A stretch of DNA of 64,000 nucleotides from Massariosphaeria phaeospora. Its lineage: Eukaryota > Ascomycota > Dothideomycetes > Pleosporales. Positions 49,768 through 60,900 of this stretch are shown here, in pieces. Location: assembly GCA_011032825.1 (NCBI GenBank), contig JAADJZ010000024.1, positions 248,001 through 312,000 on the forward strand, in the 5' to 3' direction. The position numbers were made by a program, and so were the translations under genes. The notes under the pieces are model-generated. The model saw nothing but the letters and a program-made list of their open reading frames with translations, had not been told where the DNA came from and searched no databases. Each line of letters opens with the position of its first letter. Within the stretch, counting starts at the first letter, position 1.

Positions 49768-50742
49768 ATGGCGGACCCGGAGCTGCCGAACTCATCGTTC
49801 GTCAACAAACCGTCGCTTGCGTCATTGTCGTCTGGCGCGCCGGTGAAATGTCTCGCTCGGAGAGATGCCCTTTGGCCTTCGGACAAACGCTATCTGAGGG
49901 TGAGCTTTCTCAACGGCAATACCTGGGAGAAACACACTGTGAAGAAGATCGTCAGAAAGCACTACCATGCTGTTCCCATGCACATCCGATTCAAGTTTGT
50001 GGACGATGATGCTGTCGACTCATCCGACATTCGCATCACCTTCTGCACGGAAAGCGACTCATATGTTGGCCGTCAAGCTGAGAAACGTCGTCGGAAAACA
50101 ACTATGCAACTCAACCTGCATCCCGAGCTGTGGCTCAGTCTGTATCCCAAGCTGTACCTCAACCTACAATGGTCCAAACAACACAAACTGAATCGTCAAG
50201 CCGATATACTCCACGAGTTTGGTCACGCCTTGGGCCTGGAACACGAACATCAACACCCGGAAAGCAACATCGACTGGCACTTCGCGAAAATCGCTAAGCG
50301 AACTGGCTTGAGTGTCGAGGATGTGAAGCACAACTACAAGAAGATGAGCATCAAGCACGCGAAATTCTCCCCGTACGATACAAAGAGCATCATGCATTAC
50401 TCGGTCGCGCCTGGAGATACGCATAGTGGGCAGACGACGACCCCGGAAAATTATATGCTGTCGAACGGTGACAAGAAATTTTTGAGGTTTTTGTACCCTA
50501 AGAAGGGGAAATCCAAATACACTTCGAAAAGGAAGAAGGGTAAGAATAAGGCAGAGAAGAAGAAGAAGAAGAAGAAGAAGAAGAAGAAGAAGAAGAAGAA
50601 AAAGGATGCAGAGCAGACGAAGAGAAACAAAAAGGATAAAGAACAAAAGAAAAAAAAGAAAAAGAAGAGGAAGAGCAAGCTCAACACGACTCGGGACAAT
50701 CAAACCTACACTCGTCAAGGGCTACGACCGCCCAGTCATTAA
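49768..50742 (+). CDS. metzincin-like (astacin-type) zinc protease with poly-lysine tail
   Basis: A single exon of 324 residues. The zinc site HEFGHALGLEHEHQHPE is near residue 150: three His ligands of HExxHxxGxxH, with the Glu following the third His as in astacins. The Met-turn SIMHYS is about 58 residues later. Both mark a metzincin protease domain (ZnMc). There is no signal peptide, unlike classical astacins, so it may act inside the cell. After residue 240 the protein is nearly all Lys/Arg from an (AAG)n tract (50557-50602). After the tract the +1 frame, not this one, reads as Gly-rich protein (VINGGYDVVNGSGFFDV) to a stop at 50845, so the true C-terminus may be different. Confidence 0.8.
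   Translation: MADPELPNSSFVNKPSLASLSSGAPVKCLARRDALWPSDKRYLRVSFLNGNTWEKHTVKKIVRKHYHAVPMHIRFKFVDDDAVDSSDIRITFCTESDSYVGRQAEKRRRKTTMQLNLHPELWLSLYPKLYLNLQWSKQHKLNRQADILHEFGHALGLEHEHQHPESNIDWHFAKIAKRTGLSVEDVKHNYKKMSIKHAKFSPYDTKSIMHYSVAPGDTHSGQTTTPENYMLSNGDKKFLRFLYPKKGKSKYTSKRKKGKNKAEKKKKKKKKKKKKKKKKDAEQTKRNKKDKEQKKKKKKKRKSKLNTTRDNQTYTRQGLRPPSH
50557..50602 (+). repeat. (AAG)n microsatellite inside the protease gene
   Basis: About 15 AAG units code for lysines and are followed by A-rich tracts at 50643-50665. Gain or loss of bases here would change the C-terminal frame. Confidence 0.95.
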
Positions 50743-50845
50743 CGGCGGCTACGATGTTGTCAATGGGAGCGGATTCTTCGACGTACAAGGCGGCGGGTTC
50801 GTGCGTCTCAACGGAAGCGGCTCGCTCAATTCCTATGTAAACTAG

Positions 50846-51194
50846 TACATGATTTTCAAATACTCAACCTACTCAGGCTTTATCTCATAATCGGACGCTT
50901 CGAAAACATTTCTCGTTGATTGACTGCGTGCGGTGTGACGGTGAGGGTAGCAATGATAATTGCTTGCAATGTGAAGAGGTATGCACACACAACGCAAAGG
51001 CGCAGCAAAAGTCTGACCATAGAACAGTGTCTAGACGACAGTAGCGTGAAGATTTCAGTGACTTGGGTATTATAGAAACACAAATAAACCATGGTGAACG
51101 CCAACGGAAACCGCAACTCTCGAAGCCACGCTCTAAGTCCATGGGAGGTTTTTCGCCTTACACTCTACCCTGTACATCTCACATTCTTCTGGAC
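50846..51194. other. convergent intergenic spacer
   Basis: 3' flanks of the protease gene and the oxidoreductase gene. Nothing else was seen. Confidence 0.45.
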
Positions 51195-52208
51195 TCAAGC
51201 GTTGTCCTGCGGCACCTTGATAATGATCTTCCCCTTCGTCCTTCCAGTCTTGAGCTTCTCGTATGCCTTCGGCGCATCCTCCCACGCAAACACACTGTCA
51301 ATCACGCTCTTGACCTTGCCCTCCCTCATCCACTCCCCCAAAGTCTGCAGACTGCTTGGCGAGTTCTGCCCCATCACCATCTGGTACTTGGCCTTGCCGC
51401 CGCCCAAGCAGCCCGGCCGAAGCATGTTGCCTCCCAGTTGAGCAAGTCCGCTGAGATTCGAGGCCATGCCCACCTGGTTGAATTTGCCGCCAGGGGCGAT
51501 GAAAGCGGAAGAGGCTTTGTAGAGGGTGCTCGGGGAGCCGACGTTGTCGACTGCGAGGTTGAAGAGGGGGCCTTTGGAGGACAGGGCGTTGATGATGTCG
51601 GTGGATTTGTAGTCGATGACTTCGTCGGCGCCGAGGCTCTTGCAGAGCTCGACGTTCGGGGTCGAGCATGAGGTTGTGACATGACAGCCCAGAGCCTTCG
51701 CAATCTGGACGCCGTAGACGCCGGTACCGCCTGAGCCACCATTGATGAAAACCTTGTCTCCGCTCTTGACGTGCGGGCTGACAGCAGCAAATGAGGTCAA
51801 GCCCACAATGCCAATTGTCGCTGCATCTTCTGGCCGCACACCCTTGGGTAGACGCACTGCCTGGTCCTTGCTCACAGCAACATACTGTGCGAGCGTGCCT
51901 TTGCCTGTCGAACCAACTTTGGCGCCGAAAACATATTCTCCTTTGCTGAACCCATCCACCTTCTTTCCCACCTCAGCGACTTGACCGCAAAAATCGAGAC
52001 CAGGGATGAACGTCAAGCCCAGAAGTCGTAATGGTACGCCGCTCTCTGTCACTTTGTAGTCGACGGGATTGAGAGCCATAACATGAACTTGGACCAGAAT
52101 CTCATTTTCAGTAGGCACTGGCTTGGGGGCGCTTTTGTTGATGTGGAGGTTCTTCTCTATGCCGCCAGCGACAGAGATATATTGCCAGGCTTTCATAGTC
52201 CGACTCAT
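51195..52208 (-). CDS. zinc-independent MDR oxidoreductase, quinone reductase-like
   Basis: A single exon of 337 residues, normal for the medium-chain dehydrogenase/reductase superfamily. The N-terminal GroES-like fold is clear (EILVQVHVMALNPVDYKV, PGLDFCGQVAEVG). The catalytic zinc ligands of alcohol dehydrogenases are absent, as in quinone oxidoreductase and RTN4IP1-like enzymes. The Rossmann NADP site is GGSGGTGVYGVQIAKALG (residues about 157-174), followed by CKSLGADEVIDYK and the C-terminal KTGRTKGKIIIKV. It probably reduces a quinone or enone with NADPH; the substrate is unknown. An in-frame Met at residue 5 is also possible as the start. Confidence 0.88.
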   Translation of the reverse strand: MSRTMKAWQYISVAGGIEKNLHINKSAPKPVPTENEILVQVHVMALNPVDYKVTESGVPLRLLGLTFIPGLDFCGQVAEVGKKVDGFSKGEYVFGAKVGSTGKGTLAQYVAVSKDQAVRLPKGVRPEDAATIGIVGLTSFAAVSPHVKSGDKVFINGGSGGTGVYGVQIAKALGCHVTTSCSTPNVELCKSLGADEVIDYKSTDIINALSSKGPLFNLAVDNVGSPSTLYKASSAFIAPGGKFNQVGMASNLSGLAQLGGNMLRPGCLGGGKAKYQMVMGQNSPSSLQTLGEWMREGKVKSVIDSVFAWEDAPKAYEKLKTGRTKGKIIIKVPQDNA

Positions 52209-52722
52209 GTTTTTGATGATGTATTTTGTGTGCGTGGACGAAGATGAGCGGCGGGTAAAGTGTATTGGCGGCTTATCGTTGAGAGATTTGTTTGAAATAG
52301 AAATAGGCTATTGCAGTCGAGATGTCGGATTGTGTACTCATATTCTGCAGCTGAACACAGTTATATTTATATAAACAACGCGTGTTGTCGCAAAACATCA
52401 TCCAAGTAGCCTTACGCCATCCAGTGGGTTTGCACGGCGTTACATACGGCCACCTAACTCAACGCTTGCCCGTTCGTCGTATTCAAGTCGGGCCGGCATT
52501 TTTACGTCGTTGGAGACCGACTCGTATAAGCTGCCAATTGGTTGCTATTCTGGACATAGGTGGTAGGTGCACAATGCGAAAGGACCGATTCTGGTCCGGC
52601 CGCACATGCCCCGCTTCATCAGGTTTAATGCAGTTACACCTTGTTAGTACTACTGCCGACGGGTTTGGCGAACATGTTAGCGCGTGTGTTATGCGTACAT
52701 GTTAGCGCATGTGTTATGGTAA

Positions 52723-53033
52723 GGCCCTGTTGGTTTTCTCGCCATTTGGCAGCGTTTGCATAGGCAGAGGCGGCCTTCGCCAGAACGGCCCCGGTTGAGA
52801 AAACCCCGACGGAAACGGAGAACTGTTCAACTCCGTCTCCGTTGTAATCTGTACTAGCAGAATTAGTATAGACCTTATCAGAACTGCAACGCTACACGCT
52901 TTATGTAATTAAACAGAACACTTGCCAAACACTCTGTTTTTGCAGGAGGCGACACCTTTGCACCTCTAATACGCCATAAAGCTCCTACCCTCTGGAAACG
53001 CAAACGCAGCGAACGGCGAAACTGATCAGGGCT
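52723..53033. mobile_element. MITE-like element with imperfect inverted repeats
   Basis: About 311 bases. The left end reads GGCCCTGTTGGTTTTCTCGC and continues TTGGCAGCGTTTGC; the right end on the other strand reads AGCCCTGATCAGTTTCGCC and continues TCGCTGCGTTTGC. The order of words is the same with small gaps, so these are degraded terminal inverted repeats of roughly 45 bases. There is no coding frame. A GGAAACGGAG / CTCCGTCTCC inverted repeat lies inside. The GGCCCTGTT start resembles PIF-Harbinger or hAT non-autonomous elements; no clear target duplication remains. Confidence 0.55.
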
Positions 53034-53224
53034 TTTTAGATGCAAGATATGACGAGAAAGTAAAACTTATCATGATGGTTCTCTTGTCGATTCAAACGAT
53101 GTGGCCGGTAACCTTGGAAACATCACCCCGCGGGCCCACTATTCTTCCGCGTCTTCAGCTTTTGATGCATTCCACAATTTGTACTGAATCAGAGGTGAGA
53201 CCGCATTATCGGCCCAACAGATGT

Positions 53225-55244
53225 TCATTCCAAGCTAATCATCCTGAAGTTCAGATCTTCTCGCTTCAGTATCTCCCCATTCATGAAGCCATGGACATAC
53301 GATCCTCCAACAAGTCGGTACCGATCGCTGTCTTCGATTGGACGCAGGATCAAAGGAACCGGGCATCCAGGGACAATCCAAACCGTATCTCCTTTGCGCA
53401 GACACAGTGTTCCGACGCCCAAATAGCCGTGTTTTGTGATGAATAGACGAAGCAACATTGCATGCGAATAATGCACGTCGAACAACGAAGCTCGGCGCGC
53501 AAGCTCATCAAGATAGGCAGGATCAACACTGCTCTTTTGATGCGCATCCCGGATCTCGGCTTCGCTTGGTATCAGATTGGAGGCCAAAGGTCGATGAGAG
53601 AAATCCTTCAGTTCTTCGGGCGACGCAGCATATCGCCAAAGCACCCAATTCCGGAATGATGGACCCAGGAACTCCGAGGATGCCGGGTACTGCGGATTGA
53701 TAGGGTTCGAGTGTGTACCTTTTGCTTGCCTATTAGTGATTAGGGTTCGCCAAACAATCTCCTCGCGACTCTGATCCGGACAAGAGATACCTCGATGGTT
53801 TGCGTCTAACTCGGAGATCATTTGCAAGAAATTTGAATTGGGCAGGTTGTCGCGTAAATCCCGCTTTTCCGGACTCACATTCACAATCTCATCAAGCTGT
53901 ACTGCCTTCATAGTAAGGACTCGTGTGCCGTCTTTATCCACGGAGAGGGCACATTCTTTTGGAATTCCGAGGGCGGCATGGAAATCCGGGTACCCAGTTA
54001 TGCGGAGTCCAAGAGTCTTCTTAACACTCCAATCTGGGACCCAAGACGGTAAGCCTGGTATTTGCTGGAAGTCTTCCCCCTCCACGCATGCAAGTAGAAG
54101 TAGACTCTGGGAATGACCGAGAATATACTCCGCTGCGGTAATGTATACTTCGGCAACTGAAATCTGATAGTTAGGATATATGTGAACGTCTGCTAGCCCT
54201 AGTTGCGAGTAAACTTTGTCTCGATCATCTCCTGAGTCCGATGAGCGGGCGCGGATGAGTGCATAGAGGAACCTGCTGTCATGGCCAGACTGCCATGTCT
54301 TTTTTGCAGCGGCTAGCCTAGCAGGTGTGGTATGTCCCATGCTGATGGTTTTCCCGTATTGATTGAGTCCAGCTGACTGCTTGAGTAAACCTGTCCAGCT
54401 GGAAGTGGCAAGGAATTGTGAAAAGAGCAGTAATCGAGACCACGATAGCGAGTGTGCACCACACAGTACGATGACTGATTGTGCAAGGACGACTTCCTGG
54501 ATTCTACCACAGAACAAGGTGCAATGTTAGTGAATGCTATAAATACCTGCTGTTCAATGCGAACACTTACATCCACGCGCGATTAAACCATTCCCTTTGG
54601 AAGAAACGAGCCACCGCTTCCCAATTATTAAAATCCAACAATGGATTCGTATGATTACGTCTGACCTCGGTGGGGTACAAGCCCAAGCGTTCCGATTGCT
54701 CAAGGCAGAGCAGTCCGTTCATTAAGTCGATGGCGGGTTTGGTCGACATGTCTTCGGGACCAAGCCAGACGATTACTCTCTCGGCATTCTGGTAGATTTC
54801 TTTCATGAGCTGGACCTGCTCACTCCGTTCTTGGGTATCTTCTTGGTTGATACACAGAGCGTCGACCCACATATATCCGTGCGAACCGCCGGAGGTGTCG
54901 TGTGCACACTTGTAGAGGAAGTCATACAAGTTCTCTCCGATCTGTGCTTCTCTTCCGTTGCAGTCGATCTGCCGCGTGGCACTAGATGGAATCTTGCGTA
55001 ATTTATGGATCTCTCGATGAGGGACGCCCCAGGTATACGACAACGCCGTGAAGGAAGGAGCGCCTGATAAGGTGTGAATACTGAGATTACATTCCAGTCG
55101 AGCTGTTACATCATTGCGAGAAGGTAAAATGCGAAGGAGTCGTATCTCAGAGTTCTGGATTTTTGTGTATGGCGCTGTAGTAGCCCAGTGCGGGGTTGGA
55201 TCTGGTGCTGATACCAGCGTGCTTGCACCCTGCTTCGCCTCCAT
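53225..55244 (-). CDS. HET-domain protein (heterokaryon incompatibility type)
   Basis: Two exons (55244-54571, 54503-53225) across a 68-base GTAAGT..TAG intron give 650 residues. The HET domain (Pfam PF06985) occupies roughly residues 35-230: IRLLRILPS, FTALSYTWG, ICINGRE-like IDCNGREAQI, YMWVDALCINQEDTQER, EIYQNAERVIVWLGP and, across the intron, RAWIIQEVVLA. The C-terminal part (DKVYSQLGLADVHIYPNY, LPSWVPDWSV, RKGDTVWIVPGCPVP, GGSYVHGFMNGEIL) is typical of full-length HET proteins. The HET domain causes cell death in incompatible fusion cells and is related to TIR domains. It is present here with two NLRs within 30 kb. Confidence 0.92.
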
Positions 55245-55490
55245 CGCGCTAAGAACCTAAAAGGATGAGTGAAGTATCTGTACAGGCCTATACGACTTTT
55301 GGCGCTGCGTTCCTGGGTTGTATGTGATTGCGCTGGTGTCAGGCTGAGAATATCGCGATACCCCATGACGAAGCGCAAGACTAGCAGCTTACGCTCACCG
55401 GAGACAAGGAGACGCGGGCTTTCTTTGAAATCATTGAAAGGTAGGTGGTACAGTATGCGATGTAATACGATGGAAGAGTGATGATTCGAT

Positions 55491-55513
55491 GTTGGTGGTG
55501 GTGGTGGTGGGGG
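55491..55513. repeat. (GGT)n run in the HET gene leader
   Basis: A short GGTGGTGGTGGTGG microsatellite lies about 250 bases upstream of the HET-domain start codon. Confidence 0.8.
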
Positions 55514-55698
55514 CTGAATTATTGATAACAACACCGACCGCAGCCCCCGCCAACGGCTCAGAACCTTCCACTTTCTTTACTCTGCGTTTTCTAGATGTCT
55601 GAATCCCGAAGACCCATACAGTGCGCACTGTAATCCTCGTTAAAAGTCTACCAATCATCTACCATTACTGGCTGCACTGTTCACCCACTGAGGACATT

Positions 55699-56644
55699 AT
55701 GTCAGCTTCAGCGTGGAGTTTTGAGGCACAACGTGGTTACTTCTCCCACGACCATGATCCCGAAAGCTGGGACTTCAGAGCGACAACTCTACCGAGTCTA
55801 GGTCTTCTGGAAAGAAACTATCCAACTGACGACAACCTCTGGGCTGAAGAAGGCCAAGCAAGTGAAGATGTCAATCACAACCAATGGTCTCGTTTCTTAC
55901 GTTTCATTCTGCATCTCAACGAGGAAGGGTCAGGAGATAAGCGATATAAGTTGTTCATCATCATTCGACATGGACAAGGGCTACATAATGTGAAAGAGGC
56001 GGAAGTAGGTCGCGAAGAGTGGAACGTAAGTTGTTTGCCAGTTGTGCGCCCCGAGAGCCACGAAGCTGATTAGCACTTAGCGCCACTGGGCAAAACTACC
56101 CGGAGATGGTGTGACGACATGGCTCGATGCAGAACTCACACCTAAAGGCGAACAGCAAGCCACTGAAATATCAGCTATCTGGGGCATGGGAAACATACCG
56201 CCTCCACAGTCCGTCTATTCGAGTCCACTACGGCGATGTTTACGCACCACTGCACTCGCCTTTGCGCCATGTATCAATAGCGAGCCTGCAACGGTGCCTG
56301 TAGTCAAAGACAAGCTGCGTGAACGACTTGGCGTTCATTCATGCGATCAACGGAGTAGCAGAACCTGGATCGCGATCAACTATCCAAACTTTGAGATCGA
56401 AGCTGACTTTGTTGAAGAGGATGAGTTGTGGAAGGCAGATCACAGGGAAACGCTGGAGGAGCACGCAGCAAGGACTAAAGAGCTCCTGAACGATATCTTT
56501 ACGCACGATGAGAGCCAGTCTGTAGGCCTGGTGGCCCATTCGGGGGCAATTATGGCGCTCTTCGATGCCACAGGGTGGAAGAAGGTGCCTGTTGCAGCTG
56601 GGGCGGTGTATCCTCTATTTGTCGCTCGGACGAGGCTAACGTAG
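55699..56644 (+). CDS. histidine phosphatase (phosphoglycerate mutase-like)
   Basis: Two exons (55699-56025, 56081-56644) over a 55-base intron give 296 residues. The catalytic phosphohistidine motif is IIIRHGQGLHNVKEAE (residues about 92-107); the second family blocks are LTPKGEQQA, the SSPLRRCLRTT arginine motif, RERLGVHSCDQRSS and the second catalytic His in LVAHSGAIMALF. This is the branch 1 histidine phosphatase fold as in fungal PGAM-like proteins such as yeast Pmu1. The substrate is unknown. The start at 55699 is the first ATG in a frame open further upstream. Confidence 0.88.
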
Positions 56645-56739
56645 TGAAAAGAGACAATACAAGAGTACGTGAACTAATGTTGAAAGTCACAAGTAAGATT
56701 AGTTGCCGGAGAGAGAATCCACCAGCCCTGCCAAGACAC

Positions 56740-56763
56740 GGCGCGTCGTGCATTAGCGCGAAC
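56740..56763. repeat. 24-bp word shared with 48998-49021
   Basis: Second exact copy of the word beginning GGCGCGTCGTGCATTAG, about 95 bases after the stop of the histidine phosphatase gene. No further similarity to the first site is visible around it. Confidence 0.6.
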
Positions 56764-56902
56764 ACTGTGTTCCCCACCCAAATCCGTCGCGCTCCCAAGG
56801 CATCGATCCTCAGTCTCGAGGCGCACTCAACCTGTTCAACACACTCTCCTAGAACATAAAACACCACTCCAGACCAACCAAACCAACACACCACCACCCA
56901 CA

Positions 56903-57328
56903 ATGTCCTCCCCACCCAGGTAAGCTAAGCTAAACCAATCTCCCACCCCCACGCCTCCTTCCCCCTACATTCCACCAACTAACCCACCCCCCAGCAAATC
57001 GCTCCTCGGCAGCACCACCTCCACCGTAACCACATTCCTCGCCCTCTACCTCACCACGCTCTTCAGCCTCGACACATGGGCCGCCGCCCGCGCCTCTCCC
57101 TACCGCGCTCCCACAGCCGCAAACGCGAACGCAAACACGTACTTCCGGCCCGCGAGCAACGGCCCCGCGCCAGACAGCTACCAGGCCGGCATGCACGGGC
57201 GCGGCAACGCTGGTCCCCGCGATGACAGTGCAGGTGGACGGCCGGCAGGCAGGGTGCCGGGCGTGGTGGACTCGAGGGCGCCGTTGCGTATGATGGGGTC
57301 GGCGAGCTGTGGGGCGTGTATGACGTAG
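56903..57328 (+). CDS. small single-helix membrane protein, unknown
   Basis: Two exons (56903-56919 and 56995-57328) with a 75-base intron (GTAAGC..CCAG, CTAAC near the branch position) give 116 residues. The first exon codes only for MSSPP plus two bases. After the junction comes one hydrophobic helix (VTTFLALYLTTLFSL), then a Pro/Ala/Asn/Gly-rich soluble tail ending in CGACMT. Steady GC-rich third positions on this strand and a CACAATG start context favour a real gene. No family is recognised. The tail contains two Cys at the very end, which could be lipidated or bind metal, though this is only a possibility. Confidence 0.6.
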
Positions 57329-57942
57329 AGGGAGTGTAGTGCAGGGCATGGATTACGATGGCGGTGGATACTTTGATGGCGGTACATACTTTGCGTGGTG
57401 GTGCATTTCGCACGTTGATACCAGGGCGGTTTACAGGCGTTTGGAATGTGCATATTTCGAGCATGTACCCAAAGGTGGTACATAAACTTCTTTCGTGTGT
57501 ACAAGAGAGAGAACCTGGAACATAGTCAGCCCAGCCCCCTGGCATAATTCATCCCGATTTCAAGACACCTTCAAACCTCTTGGCAGCATTAATTGGTTTA
57601 GTAGTAAATAAACTTGATATCTCTATTATTACGAAGCCCTATCGTATCTAGCATACTATGTAATCTCCGATAGAACTTACAGATATGCGAGGGTAGGTGC
57701 GCACATCAGCAACGAATCATGCAAAGGGTGCAGTCACAAAAGTATGGCCTCACATGCCACCTTTATGAACTCATGAGTTTAACATTTCTTCCGTTCATCA
57801 ACCCATCTAACCCCACCCTCCCAAAGGCAGAGCAGACAGTCCCCCGGCACCAACCCTTCGATGCTGGCTTACTTGCTACTGAAACAAAGGACATCCATCC
57901 ATCCATCCATCCAGGCTTCTGGAAAAAAACGGCAAAATGCAA
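57329..57942. other. convergent intergenic spacer with (CATC)n
   Basis: 3' flanks of the small membrane-protein gene and the coatomer gene. A (CATC)n run lies at about 57892-57912. No gene was seen. Confidence 0.5.
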
Positions 57943-60900
57943 TTACGCCACGCTACCAACTACCAACGCCGCCACGCCTTCTTCCTCGCTCCTTACTTCA
58001 ATCTTCATTGTGATGCCTGTCTTCGCACTGTATGCCATGCGGATCGTACCCGCCACTTTGCCGCCCGTAATCGTCTTGCCATAGAGTTTGAGCGTGTGCG
58101 TCGATGTGGAGAGAGCGACGTCTGTGCCCTCGAGGGGTTGGAGAGACAGCGTCTTGGTGAGCTGTTCTGTCGCATCTGGAAACCGTTAGTTAGACTTGTG
58201 GAACTCCGTATGAACCAATTTAACTTACCGGCTATGCTCTTGATGTTACTCAATTGCAGCGTTTCCACTGCAGAATCGCCATTGGCCTGCTCCCAAACAT
58301 TGTCAAAGCTGCCTGCATAGGCTGGGACAACGTAGTCCGAGCCGTTGAGGTCCAGATCTTCGACCTGGTATTCATCTTCGTACCCATCACCTTCTTCTGG
58401 CTCTTTCGTGCTTGGGTCGATTTCCTTGCTGGTGAACTTCAAAACGTTGGTGAAAGTGGTGGCAATGAAAAGTGATTCTGTCTCCAGTCGCTTGAAGGAG
58501 ACGTACACAGTTCCCGGCTCGTTCGTGTTTAGTCGAGGCGCGGGAATGATAAACTCTTCCTCCAGCTGGACATCGCCGTCGTCTTCCGGGGAGACGACCA
58601 TCTGTACATCTAGGAGGACTGTCTCAGGTAATGTGTTCTTGATATCGTACTGTAGGACGACATGGTCCTTGAAGATATGTTTGATCGCAGATACCACATA
58701 TTCAGTTTCTGACTCAGTAAGCTCGACCACAGCGCTGGACTTGAGAACACCGCCATATGCTGCCAGTTCCGGAATCTTTTGTAATTCTTCAGCATACTTC
58801 TGCGAAGCCGCTGTAGCAGAAGCCACGGCATCGGCGCCAGTCTTTGATGGCGCTTTGGCAGCAGTGGGAGCTTTGATGGTGGGTGTCGCGCCTTCAGTTT
58901 TCTTGTTCAGATCCGCTGCATCTGCCTGTTCGCGCGACACGGTCGGGACCTTCGTGATGTCGAAGGGGTTTTCGAAGGTGTCTCGTTGATCAGACGAGAC
59001 ATACATGGCCAGCTGGTGCTCGAGCACTGGCAATGAAAACATGGAGTCGTTGCGAATGAAATTGATAGCCAACTCATCGTCTTGATCCATTAATCTCAAG
59101 TTCAGCGCGGCGCGGTCGCGTACCTCATCATCGACATCATCGAGACATCGAGTAAGAAGTACATGGACCGACTTCTTAAGCTCACGGTCCTTCTGGCCAA
59201 CACCGAATTTGGCTAGGGCGGAGGTAGCGGCAGCGCGTACGATGGCGTTCTCCAACACAACACGATTGTAGATGTACCTGATGTATTTCGTGGGATGCGG
59301 AGTTGAGGGACCTTCCCTTCCAAGGACGAACAATATCCGAACGGCCAGTTTTGTGAACTCGCAGTCCTCAATGAATTCGCAAAGCGTAGCTAGTGCGTCT
59401 TCCTTGGCCTCCTGTACAAATCGAATCAGGTCCATGATAGCCTCGACCACAGATCGCTTGAATTCATAGCCTCCTTCGTCGCGCAAGATACCGCTGAGGA
59501 ACGCAAGAAATCCAGATTGTTTAGACTTGAACTTTAAGGCCAATGTGCGCACAGCCTCGACAATAGTGACTTTGAACTCGTCGGTGATCTCGGCCATAAA
59601 ACCAGTAATCTGCTTCATCAGTCTGTCGACAGATGACTCGTTGCCTGTCTTTAATAGGGTAGTAATGGCAAAGGTAGCGATACTCCGGTTCGTGTTCGTA
59701 ATGAGGGATTCGATGTCCTGGTTGCATGACCGCACAGCATCCGGCTTAAACGATGCCATGGTCGACAGGATTCTTAGGGCAGCAAACTTGGTGACAGCGC
59801 GGGGAGAAGTAAGGAAAAGCTGAAGGACATGGACCGCTTGTACGAGTTCGCCTTCGGTGACATCCCGCATATCGCAGATCGCTTTTGCAGCTTCGAAGTT
59901 CACCATTTCTGATTTATGGCGCAACCAGCCGTCGAGAAGTTGCATCATGGGCTATGTATTACAGTCAGTATAGCACTCCAAGGTCAAGCCAAGTCCCTAC
60001 CTTGCGCAAGTTTGGATCTTCTTCTGCAAGCTTCGCTGCCAGCCTGACGAGCAGTACAGTAGCGGCAGGGCTCTTAACCACGCCAGCAGCGGAGTATTGC
60101 TGTACCATCTTGACGAGGCTCATCCTGTCGCCTGATCGCATCTGATACAACAATCCGATAGCATGGTACTGCGTCATATAGTTTGTGCTGGCCTGCAGAG
60201 TATTGTGTGTACTGCCCCCGAACCCGCCCAGGAAGCCACTCCCCGACTTGCTACCCGACGCAGCCTCTGCAGCTTCGGACTGCCACCTCCGGACCACATC
60301 CTTTGCAACCGGTAGCAAGTGATACGACGAGACAAGTGCGGCGGAGGACACCGAAGGGTTTTTGTCGACTATGCATGTTTTGACCAGCCGTTCGATTGCT
60401 TGCACGGTAGAAGCGTCGATGACTCGACAGAGGGCGCGTATCGCATTCGGTCGGTATACTACGTCGCTAGCGACCGATGTATCTTTCATGATCGAGGACG
60501 TGACCATGATAACGTCGTCCGCTGAGCCGGCGAGCTCCTTGATGACCAGATACACCATCTGGCGGAGGGAGGCATCTTTGTTCTGGAAGAGCTTCGAAAC
60601 TGAACGACTTTAGCAGTTTCCGGGGTGCTTCGCAACGGGAATCCTTACTGCCAAAGAATAGCGTTGTAGCCTCCTGTCTTCCCCAGTCCTCCCCGGTGAA
60701 CAGCAACAGGGCCAATTTTGTGAGAATCTGGCGCCCAAGTTAGTTTCCAGAAGGATGCCGCAATCCAATGCATAACGTACCACTCGACATTTCCGGGGCG
60801 AAATAGGACTTTGGTTGAATACACGAGCTAGAACTTGTTGTCAGCTCTTCGTCTCATTCTGCCTATGCAACAGCTCCCCCCGCCATAAATGGATACAGTA

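Noticed and set aside
50164..50718. 184-codon minus-strand frame with long leucine runs
   Set aside because: Leucine runs are the antisense of the AAG microsatellite and lysine tail of the protease gene.
57178..57545. Minus-strand frames of 108-160 codons
   Set aside because: Antisense to the small membrane-protein gene and its 3' flank; His/Pro/Thr-rich with no domain.
57719..58084. 121-codon plus-strand frame at the coatomer 3' end
   Set aside because: Overlaps the last exon of coatomer gamma in antisense and a CATC microsatellite; no domain.
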